A stretch of DNA of 5,638 nt from Deinococcus ruber (GTDB lineage Bacteria; Deinococcota; Deinococci; Deinococcales; Deinococcaceae). Shown here piece by piece: positions 1 to 4,596 of this stretch. The stretch lies in the NCBI RefSeq assembly GCF_014648095.1, contig NZ_BMQL01000108.1, positions 1-5,638 on the forward strand, read 5' to 3'. The notes under the pieces are model-generated. The model had not been told where the DNA came from. It did not search any database and worked only from the letters and a program-made list of their open reading frames with translations. Each line of letters starts with the position of its first letter. Position 1 is the stretch's first letter. The position numbers and the translations under genes are program-made.

Positions 1-201
1 GCTCGAGGATGTGACAAGCCCAGCTTCCCACGGCTCGGCTCAACACACAAAGATATGAGTCAACTCAATAGCGGAGGGTGGGAGGTCCTGCAGGGACAAC
101 CGGAATTCACCCGAAACGAAAGCCGTGACGGCCTTCATCTTATGAATACCAGCGTAGTCAGTAGTTGGTCAGATTTCGCCTTCCGGCAGGATTAGCAGTC
201 T
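1..201. other. Unassigned left flank with an open frame but no recognised gene
   Basis: The + frame that begins at base 1 stays open to a TAG at 193-195. From the ATG at 55 it would give a 46-residue peptide (starting MSQLNSGGWEVL). I recognise no family, and there is no convincing ribosome binding site. Base composition is visibly less GC-rich than in the large gene downstream. The frame runs straight into the next stretch, where the transposase tail starts in the same frame just after the TAG. It may be the end of a gene entering from the left, or transferred DNA interrupted at the junction near 196-201. None of this can be settled from the window. Confidence 0.2.
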
Positions 202-339
202 ATGTCTATGGTCGATGTCCGGGCCGCCATGCCCGACGTTCACCGCTGGTACAACCACGAGCGCCGTCATTCGGCACTCGGCGACGCCACGCCCTGGGTT
301 ACACTCATCTCACCGGCGAACGCTCGCAATGCCGCTTGA
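202..339 (+). pseudogene. C-terminal remnant of an IS3-type transposase (integrase core, rve family)
   Basis: The 45-codon frame contains WYNHERRHSALGDATPW, the signature at the end of the DDE integrase core of IS3-family OrfB transposases (usual form YNxxRxHSALGxxTP). The R-H-S-A-L-G block sits at about residues 21-27, and the preceding helix (DVRAAMPDVHRW) also fits. A full OrfB is roughly 270-300 residues, so only the last 15 percent or so is left. The catalytic D, D and E would lie upstream and are absent. The frame is stopped by TAG at 193-195, and neither other + frame upstream resembles a transposase, so the join lies near position 200. I see no terminal inverted repeats. This is a dead fragment that cannot catalyse transposition. 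The family assignment is firm; the exact subgroup is not. Confidence 0.8.
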
Positions 340-360
340 AGTCAAACCTGGAGCATTACC

Positions 361-435
361 ACCTGGGAACCGACGCCTAGGTAAGGTTGCAGCGCACCTG
401 CTTGTGAGAAAGGCGGAGTGCGCTCCCTTTCTGTT
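361..435 (+). repeat. Two-stem hairpin element, copy A
   Basis: Stem 1 is ACCTGGG (361-367) with CCTAGGT (376-382): six Watson-Crick pairs, one G-T wobble and an 8-base loop. An 8-base spacer, AAGGTTGC (383-390), follows. Stem 2 is AGCGCAC (391-397) with GTGCGCT (418-424), followed by CCCTTTCTGTT, a T-rich tail that makes it terminator-like on the + strand. The spacer differs by one base from that of copies B and D, yet the stem 1 sequence differs from theirs while still pairing. It begins 22 bases after the stop of the transposase remnant. Its tail is shared with the start of copy B. Confidence 0.6.
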
Positions 436-526
436 AGGGTACAGATGCCTGGTCGCTGAAGCCCAGGCGAGGTTGCAGCGCACCCGCTTCTGAGTAGGAG
501 AAGCTGAGGTGCGCTCCCTTTTACTC
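427..526 (+). repeat. Three-stem hairpin element, copy B
   Basis: This copy opens with the 19-base segment CTTTCTGTTAGGGTACAGA (427-445), which can fold as CTGT (431-434) with ACAG (441-444). Stem 1 is GCCTGG (447-452) with CCAGGC (463-468). The 8-base spacer is GAGGTTGC (469-476). Stem 2 is AGCGCACC (477-484) with GGTGCGCT (508-515), with an inner helix GCTTCT (486-491) to AGAAGC (499-504). Then comes CCCTTTTACTC. The whole unit matches copy D (1233-1318) segment by segment. It should work as an intrinsic terminator on the + strand, but no intact gene precedes it. Confidence 0.7.
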
Positions 527-570
527 AGCGTTATACGGATTCTCAACCCGAACCTTGTTACCCTTCGCTC

Positions 571-645
571 GTCTGATCCTCCAAGCCATCAGACAACGCT
601 ACGGCGCACCTGCTCGTCATGGATGTGAGGTGCGCCGCCGTTTTG
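571..645 (+). repeat. Two-stem hairpin element, copy C (diverged)
   Basis: Stem 1 is GTCTGAT (571-577) with ATCAGAC (588-594), perfect, with a 10-base loop. The spacer AACGCTAC (595-602) is 8 bases long, as in the other copies, and agrees with GAGGTTGC at positions 2, 4, 6 and 8. Stem 2 is GGCGCACCT (603-611) with AGGTGCGCC (628-636). It can be extended by one C-G pair, and CCGTTTTGC follows. Stem 1 shares no sequence with the other copies, so what is kept is the layout. As a terminator it is weaker because the T run is short. Confidence 0.55.
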
Positions 646-666
646 CGTATGCTGGGCTGGGCAAGT

Positions 667-734
667 CTGAGTCATAACACTCAGGGAGGGAAACGTCACG
701 TACGTTCACAATCCGGTGAACGCACGTTCTTTTA
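667..734 (+). terminator. Hairpin pair ending in a T-rich tail
   Basis: A perfect small hairpin, CTGAGT (667-672) with ACTCAG (679-684), is followed after 14 bases by a larger one: 699-709 pairs with 716-726 in ten of eleven positions, with one A-C mismatch and a 6-base loop. TTCTTTTA comes directly after. The second hairpin fits an intrinsic terminator on the + strand. An operator for a dimeric regulator is the alternative, since the arms CGTTCAC and GTGAACG form a clean dyad. No gene that it could end is visible upstream. Confidence 0.45.
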
Positions 735-768
735 TCCAATCTGCCGTCCCTGCGGCGAGTCGTCCAGT

Positions 769-860
769 AACAAAAAGGGAGCTGCACCAGATCGAAATGG
801 GCGCGGCATTCTGCGTCATTGCGAGGCCAGCGCCAAGTTCAGCAGACACCTCACTGTGAC
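769..860 (-). repeat. Dispersed terminator-like repeat, copy 1 (degenerate)
   Basis: This stretch aligns over about 90 bases with 2166-2260. The best-matched part is AAAAAGGGAGC at 772-782, then CCAGATCGA and TGGGCGCGGC. Read on the - strand it is a hairpin, GCCGCGCC (807-800) with GGTGCAGC (788-781), with one mismatch and one wobble, followed by CCCTTTTTG. In front of it a wider stem, TCTGC (810-814) with GCAGA (842-846), is also seen in copy 2. No gene on the - strand lies upstream of it, so here it terminates nothing that I can see. Confidence 0.6.
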
Positions 861-949
861 GCTTAGCAGATGCGAACGCGTTGCGGAAGCGTTGGGAAAG
901 TGGATGGGGGCTATAGCAGTTTCCAATCCAACTGGAGTGAAGTGGGCGC

Positions 950-1168
950 ATGCCTCCGCTTTCTCCGTTTGCGCCCCACGAGTTGGTCGCACTGCTTGAA
1001 GAGATCAACACCCCTGGTCAAAGCCCCCCTGATCCTCAGTTCCCCCACATGGCCGAGATCAAACTCGCTCTTCTCCTCAACACCGACCCAGAATTCAAAA
1101 TCGCCCTCGTGGCCATCATCCAGAGTTATCTAGCAGGCCAAGCACGCATAGCTGCTGGAGGCCTGTAA
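950..1168 (+). CDS. Small protein of unknown function (72 residues)
   Basis: I do not recognise this family. The protein has a proline-rich first half (about residues 2-33, with PPLSPFAPHEL and SPPDPQFPH). A more regular second half (about 34-72) contains IKLALLLNTDPEFKIALVAI, likely one or two amphipathic helices, and a small-residue tail (ARIAAGGL). I see no signal peptide or clear membrane segment. The ATG at 950 is preceded by GGAGTGAAGTGGG, whose purine-rich part is somewhat far for an ideal ribosome binding site. An internal ATG at 1049 would give a 39-residue product. The main support for a real gene is the strong terminator that begins within 30 bases of the stop codon, plus the sensible composition. 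The stop codon itself lies in a small hairpin (1162-1168 with 1178-1184). The gene converges on the broken hydrolase. Confidence 0.55.
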   Translation: MPPLSPFAPHELVALLEEINTPGQSPPDPQFPHMAEIKLALLLNTDPEFKIALVAIIQSYLAGQARIAAGGL

Positions 1169-1197
1169 AACGACAAGTTACAGGGCTCTCTAAAAAT

Positions 1198-1236
1198 CCC
1201 GCACCCTGCCTTCTGGCAACGGTGCGGGGCGTCTTT
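1198..1236 (+). terminator. Intrinsic terminator of the 72-residue gene
   Basis: CCCGCACC (1198-1205) pairs perfectly with GGTGCGGG (1221-1228). Inside, TGCC (1207-1210) pairs with GGCA (1215-1218) around a TTCT loop. GCGTCTTTCT follows, giving a T-rich tail, and TAAAAAT precedes it, so some function on the - strand is possible. A smaller hairpin, CCTGTAA (1162-1168) with TTACAGG (1178-1184), lies 13 bases upstream and includes the stop codon of the small gene. The tail runs directly into repeat copy D. Confidence 0.8.
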
Positions 1237-1318
1237 CTGTTAGGGTGCAGAGGCCTGAGGGCGATACCTCAGGCGAGGTTGCAGCGCACCCCTTCACGGT
1301 GGGTGCGCTCCCTTTTCT
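1233..1318 (+). repeat. Three-stem hairpin element, copy D
   Basis: The opening 19 bases (1233-1251) equal those of copy B except for A to G at 1247. That change turns a T-A pair into a T-G wobble in the small stem CTGT (1237-1240) with GCAG (1247-1250). Stem 1 is GCCTGAGG (1253-1260) with CCTCAGGC (1267-1274), a perfect 8 base pairs with a 6-base loop, where copy B has GCCTGG with CCAGGC. The spacer GAGGTTGC (1275-1282) is identical. Stem 2 is AGCGCACCC (1283-1291) with GGGTGCGCT (1301-1309), then CCCTTTTCTCT. It sits between two convergent genes. The T tail is on the + strand, so it would back up the terminator just before it. Confidence 0.7.
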
Positions 1319-1367
1319 CTGCCGGCCAAGGAGGGATGCTCCTCGCCTCGCGGGTCTCCACTCCTCG

Positions 1368-2019
1368 TTACTGCGTGACATCCAAAATCAGCTGTGCCGT
1401 CTCAACGGGCATGTCCCACTGCGGGTAATGACCGCTGTGTTCAAACCAGTGCAGCGTCGCGTCCGGGAACAGGGCCTGCGCCCGGTGGGCTTGCCGAGGT
1501 AAACATACCCGGTCATGGCGGCCCCAGCCGATCACCACCCGTTTCGTCAGGCTGCCCTTCGGCGCGCCCAACGGCACGTCACCCTCCAACATAACCAAGT
1601 TGCGCATCAGGTCGTGCGCGGAGGGCGCGGCCGCGTAGGTCTGCATCTCGATCAGGGTAGTAAAAGGGGTTTTCCCAGCCGCGTTGAAAGCCCCCCGGAT
1701 CGAGCGACACCACGGCACCGACGACGCCGCGTCGCGCCAATTCGAGCACCAGCCGAGCGCCCATGGAACTGCCGACCGCATCGATACCCAACAGGCCGTG
1801 GGCCTTCAGAAAGTCTGTGACGGCGTCGGCCAGGGTCGCCACCGAGCGCTTGCCCACCAAGGGGGCGGTATGGCCGAAGCCTGGGAGGTCAAGGGCGATC
1901 ACGTCGCGTTGGGCGGTGAGGTCAGCCAGCACGGGCGTCTAGGAACGCCAACTGCTGCCCAGTCCATGGATGAGCAGCAGGGGTTTGCCCTGACCGCGAC
2001 GATAATAGTGAAACTGCAT
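1368..2019 (-). pseudogene. Broken alpha/beta-fold hydrolase
   Basis: Read from the ATG at 2019, the product begins MQFHYYRRGQG and carries the oxyanion motif LLLIHGLGSSW (HGLG at about codons 18-21). TAG then follows at 1941-1939 (codon 27), where tryptophan is expected (RS-stop-TPVLADL). The same frame continues with DLPGFGHT and the nucleophile elbow GSSMG (serine near codon 85). After DPGGFQRGW the homology moves to another frame, at about 1680-1650. In that frame come AAAPSAHDLMRN, VIGWGRHDRV (acid residue) and HSGHYPQWD (catalytic histidine), ending at 1368. All three catalytic positions survive, but in two frames. The locus has room for about 216 residues, while intact relatives as I know them have roughly 270-290, so part of the cap region seems deleted. 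The native substrate cannot be inferred. A single sequencing error could not explain a stop, a shift and a deletion together. Confidence 0.85.
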
Positions 2020-2095
2020 GCGGCAAGGTAGCGGGCAACGTGGAGGGAACCTCCGTTGCACCTCACACATGCAGAGAGCTCTGAAGAGTAAGGGC

Positions 2096-2125
2096 TATAT
2101 ATGCGGAAGCTACCTTCATGCCCAA
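2096..2125 (-). promoter_or_regulatory. Possible promoter of the broken hydrolase gene
   Basis: On the - strand TTGGGC (2125-2120) and TATATA (2101-2096) are separated by 18 bases, a reasonable fit to a sigma-70-type promoter. Transcription would start near 2088, leaving a leader of about 70 bases before the ATG at 2019. The only strong ribosome-binding-like sequence, GGAGG at about 2054-2050, is too far from that ATG, so either the annotated start or the promoter may be wrong. This is based on sequence resemblance only. Confidence 0.3.
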
Positions 2126-2165
2126 TCTCGCCCATCTGCTGCCGGATCGAGAAATGAACTGACCC

Positions 2166-2260
2166 ACAAAAAGGGAGCCGCGCCAGATCGAGATGGGCGC
2201 GGCTCTTCTGCCATCGTTGCGGGGGCGGGTGGCCCAGCTCGGCAGACATTCTTACTCTGA
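2166..2260 (-). repeat. Dispersed terminator repeat, copy 2 (intact hairpin)
   Basis: GAGCCGCGCC (2175-2184) pairs perfectly with GGCGCGGCTC (2196-2205) around an 11-base loop. On the - strand the hairpin is followed by CCCTTTTTG (bases 2174-2167 read backwards), a textbook intrinsic terminator for leftward transcription. A wider stem, TCTGCC (2207-2212) with GGCAGA (2241-2246), lies on its upstream side in that direction. The unit aligns over about 90 bases with 769-860, and here the hairpin is perfect while the other copy is worn. It lies 20 bases beyond the end of the - strand gene at 2283-2510 and probably terminates it. Confidence 0.75.
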
Positions 2261-2282
2261 GGGCTGGCAGATTAGGACGCCT

Positions 2283-2510
2283 TCAGGAAAGATTTAGATT
2301 TATCCACAGCACAGGCCTTATGGAAAACTGTTCGCTCAGATATTCATCGACCTCAATATTCTCCATGACTGCTCCCATCATTTCGCCAATCGTATTTCGC
2401 AGCTCCCTAGCATCCTCCGGCTTCCAGCCATCAAACCGAATCTCTGGCTGAGTCGAAACCAAAGCCTGAAGCTCTAGATCCAGATCGGGCAACTGCTCAG
2501 CGACTGTCAT
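2283..2510 (-). CDS. Small acidic protein of unknown function (75 residues)
   Basis: I do not recognise this family. The peptide is acidic, with a glutamate- and aspartate-rich start (VAEQLPDLDLELQALV), a middle reading RFDGWKPEDARELRN, a probable helix (IGEMMGAVMENIEVDEYL), and a hydrophobic end (RPVLWINLNLS). No signal peptide or membrane helix is evident. The start is uncertain: GGAG touches the ATG at 2510, leaving no normal spacing. The frame is open about nine codons further up, to a TGA, without an ATG, GTG or TTG, so this could be the C-terminal part of a gene that lost its beginning. Base composition is less GC-rich than in the large gene nearby, which hints at transfer or decay. Support comes from the terminator placed 20 bases past its stop. 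Confidence 0.45.
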   Translation of the reverse strand: MTVAEQLPDLDLELQALVSTQPEIRFDGWKPEDARELRNTIGEMMGAVMENIEVDEYLSEQFSIRPVLWINLNLS

Positions 2511-2826
2511 CTCCAGTTCTTTGCCGAGTGCAAGACCTGCGGTACATCAAAGCTGTATTTTACCAATCCCACCTGATCCGCTACTCTCAAACTTTCACGC
2601 CTACACTCCTCAGAAGAGCTGTACAACACAGCGAAAACAGCCCTGTTCTTCTTGTTTCACCCTGTCACCGTTAATCCCCTCACAGCCCACTCCCTCCGGC
2701 ATGCAGCTTCAAACATCACGGATCTTCATGTAACAGATCGGACAATCATGTAAGGCCCACGTAACCCGCTGCCTCATACAGTGCATCGTGACAACCATCC
2801 AGGAAACGGATCCCGCAGAGGCAAGC
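2511..2826. promoter_or_regulatory. Divergent intergenic region upstream of the cyclic-di-GMP gene
   Basis: No gene was found in these 316 bases, whose + strand reading frame (2521-2733) has an unconvincing composition. The region separates the - strand small gene from the + strand signalling gene and must hold the promoter of the latter. TTCAAA (2708-2713) and TAACAG (2731-2736) stand 17 bases apart and are a weak promoter candidate. TCATGTAA occurs at 2726-2733 and again at 2746-2753, exactly 20 bases apart, and a variant, CACGTAA, lies at 2758-2764. Such spacing by two helical turns could be a regulator site. The likely ribosome binding site AGAGG is at 2816-2820, five to six bases before the ATG at 2827. 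Confidence 0.35.
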
Positions 2827-4569
2827 ATGATCAGCTTGACCAATGAAGAGCATGACAGGCTGGCAGCCCTGTACCGGTATGACATCCTCGATACCTCCCC
2901 GGAACCGCAGTTCGATCGCCTGGTTACCATGGCATCCCACTTTTTCGATCTGCCGATGGCCTTGGTCAGTTTCATCGGTAAGGATCGCCAGTGGTTCAAA
3001 GCCAACCACGGCGTCCCGTTCTCCGAAACGCCCCGCTGCGAGTCGTTCTGCACGGTCACCATCGCGCAGGACGACGTGCTGCTTATCCCAGATACCACCT
3101 TGGATGAGCGCTTTCACTCGTACCCCGCTGTGCTCGCAGAGCCCTACATCAGATCGTACGCAGGCGCGCCGCTGATCACGCCGGATGGTCAGAACATCGG
3201 CACCTTCTGCGTCCTCGGCGCTGAACCGCGGGCGTTCAGCACCGACGACCAGAACATGCTGAAGGCCTTCGCAGAGATGGCCATGGATGAACTGCGGCTG
3301 CGCCAGGCCCTCCTGGATCTCAGCCAGATGGCGATGACCGACGCCCTGACGAGCCTCCCCAATCGCGTGCAATTCCGTCAGCGATTGGTCGACGCCTGCC
3401 AGCGTGCTGACACCAGCGGGGAGAAGGTGGTGCTGGGCCTCCTGGATCTCGACCGCTTCAAGCTGATCAACGATACCCTCGGCCATGGAGCTGGCGACGC
3501 GCTGCTGAGCGAAGTGGCCCACCGATTGAAGGCGTCGGTCGCCTCCAGTGATCTGGTGGCTCGGCTGAGCGGCGACGAGTTTGTGGTGCTGCTGACCGAC
3601 GTCCGCTCAGCTCCAGATGCAGAGCGGGTGGTGCAGCGCCTCCAGCGCATGTTCGCAGCCCCGTTCCTGGTCGGTGAGCAGGAAGTGTTCGTGCACTGGA
3701 GCCTGGGATTGAGCGTGTACCCAGACGACGCCCAGGAACTTGACGTCCTCCTCAGCCACGCCGACACGGCCATGTATCGAGCCAAGCGGGCCGGAGGGGG
3801 ACACACGTACTTCCAGGCACACCAGGATCAACGCACCCTGCTGGAGGTGGAACGCCTGGCTGCACTTCACCACGCGCTCGAACGTGACGAGCTGCGCGTG
3901 TATTTCCAGCCGGTGGTGCACGCTGAGAATCACGCAGTGGTGGGACATGAGACGCTCCTGCGCTGGGCGCGGCCATCCGGGCTGGTCAGTCCGCTGGACT
4001 TCATCCCGCTGGCCGAGACCTCCGGGCTGATCGTCCCCATCGGCCGCTGGGTCCTGTGGCAAGCGGTGGAGGCCCTGCGAACCAGACGTGTGGAAAACGT
4101 GTCGGTGAACGTGAGCGCGGTGGAGTTCCGGCAGCCAGACTACGTGGCGTACTTGCGGGAACTGCTCAACCTGGGTGGAGTGGATCCCCGGCGGATGTGG
4201 CTGGAACTGACCGAGAGCAGCCTGCTGGAACCTCACTTCGCGTCGGTGCTGCGGGAAGTGCATGCGTTGGGTGTCCAGACGGCACTGGATGACTTCGGCA
4301 CCGGATATAGCAGCCTCACGGCGCTGGCGACCCTGCCGGTACAGATGCTGAAGATCGACCGGAGTTTCATCATGGGTATCGGCGACGACACGACGGCTGG
4401 GCAGCACGCGTTGGAGGTGATGCGGGGGATCGTCACGCTGGCGAACGCGTACGGCCTGACCACCGTAGCAGAAGGCATCGAAACCCAGGTGCAGGCGGAT
4501 CTGCTACGACAGCTCGGGTGCTCGTACCTGCAGGGGTACCTGTTTGGACGACCCGCACCCCTCCCCTGA
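2827..4569 (+). CDS. GAF-GGDEF-EAL cyclic-di-GMP signalling protein
   Basis: This 580-residue soluble protein has a GAF sensor domain (about 29-158), a GGDEF domain (about 168-333) and an EAL domain (about 340-577), with no membrane segment. GGDEF proteins make cyclic-di-GMP from two GTP; EAL proteins hydrolyse it to pGpG. The GGDEF domain keeps the metal Asp207, guanine-contact Asn215 and Asp224, but its signature is SGDEF (248-252) and the RxxD inhibition site is not present (ASSD in its place). The EAL domain has ETL (Glu375), Asn428, ELTE (Glu460), DDFGTGYSSL (Asp488, Asp489), Lys509, AEGIE (Glu549) and QGYLFGRP (Gln569), the full catalytic set. I infer mainly phosphodiesterase activity, with the GGDEF domain either active or a GTP-binding regulator. 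The ATG at 2827 is chosen because AGAGG precedes it at good spacing. An in-frame GTG at 2788 would add 13 residues but lacks a binding site. Confidence 0.95.
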   Translation: MISLTNEEHDRLAALYRYDILDTSPEPQFDRLVTMASHFFDLPMALVSFIGKDRQWFKANHGVPFSETPRCESFCTVTIAQDDVLLIPDTTLDERFHSYPAVLAEPYIRSYAGAPLITPDGQNIGTFCVLGAEPRAFSTDDQNMLKAFAEMAMDELRLRQALLDLSQMAMTDALTSLPNRVQFRQRLVDACQRADTSGEKVVLGLLDLDRFKLINDTLGHGAGDALLSEVAHRLKASVASSDLVARLSGDEFVVLLTDVRSAPDAERVVQRLQRMFAAPFLVGEQEVFVHWSLGLSVYPDDAQELDVLLSHADTAMYRAKRAGGGHTYFQAHQDQRTLLEVERLAALHHALERDELRVYFQPVVHAENHAVVGHETLLRWARPSGLVSPLDFIPLAETSGLIVPIGRWVLWQAVEALRTRRVENVSVNVSAVEFRQPDYVAYLRELLNLGGVDPRRMWLELTESSLLEPHFASVLREVHALGVQTALDDFGTGYSSLTALATLPVQMLKIDRSFIMGIGDDTTAGQHALEVMRGIVTLANAYGLTTVAEGIETQVQADLLRQLGCSYLQGYLFGRPAPLP

Positions 4570-4573
4570 AGCT

Positions 4574-4591
4574 CAGCCCACGCTTGGGCTG
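4574..4591 (+). terminator. Small hairpin behind the cyclic-di-GMP gene
   Basis: CAGCCCA (4574-4580) pairs perfectly with TGGGCTG (4585-4591) around a four-base loop, five bases after the stop of the signalling gene and just before the candidate GTG start of the next frame. There is no T run, so it is a poor intrinsic terminator. It may instead protect the mRNA end or lie in the gap between co-transcribed genes. Confidence 0.35.
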
Positions 4592-4596
4592 CCACC

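Larger units (their letters stand above)
340..949. other. Gene-free stretch filled with hairpin repeats
   Basis: The open frames across these 610 bases have amino-acid compositions typical of shadow frames (rich in R, S, C, W) and no family signature, so I call no gene. Instead the stretch is packed with inverted repeats. They are three members of a two-stem element family at 361-435, 427-526 and 571-645, a hairpin pair at 667-734, and one copy of a second repeat at 769-860 on the opposite strand. A weak inverted repeat (CAGTT at 917-921, AACTG at 930-934) lies just before the start of the next gene. Six terminator-like structures with no intact gene in front of them suggest either dispersed repeats or leftovers of deleted genes. 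Confidence 0.6.

Noticed and set aside
1..200. Possible group II intron 5' end (GTGAC near the left edge, structured-looking sequence after it)
   Set aside because: The GTGYG start is not met, no domain V hairpin or reverse transcriptase is seen, and I cannot identify an intron class.
361..645. Integron-type attC sites or a cassette array
   Set aside because: The hairpins lack the paired core sites (RYYYAAC and GTTRRRY), and no cassette genes lie between them.
361..645. CRISPR array
   Set aside because: The repeats are neither identical nor evenly spaced, and they are built of hairpins with T tails rather than repeat and spacer units.
619..1011. Frames at 619-999 (+) and 706-1011 (-)
   Set aside because: Both run through hairpin repeats, have compositions unlike real proteins and show no ribosome binding site or family match.
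1515..2031. Overlapping + strand frames (1515-1820, 1684-2031) across the broken hydrolase
   Set aside because: The - strand carries clear hydrolase motifs here; the + frames have no signature and are shadows.
2746..3522. Long - strand frame of 258 residues inside the cyclic-di-GMP gene
   Set aside because: It lies antisense to the conserved GAF and GGDEF motifs and shows no family signature; typical shadow of a GC-rich gene.
3607..4407. Long - strand frame of 266 residues inside the cyclic-di-GMP gene
   Set aside because: It lies antisense to the GGDEF and EAL motifs, has a biased composition (rich in H, Q, R) and no recognisable domain.
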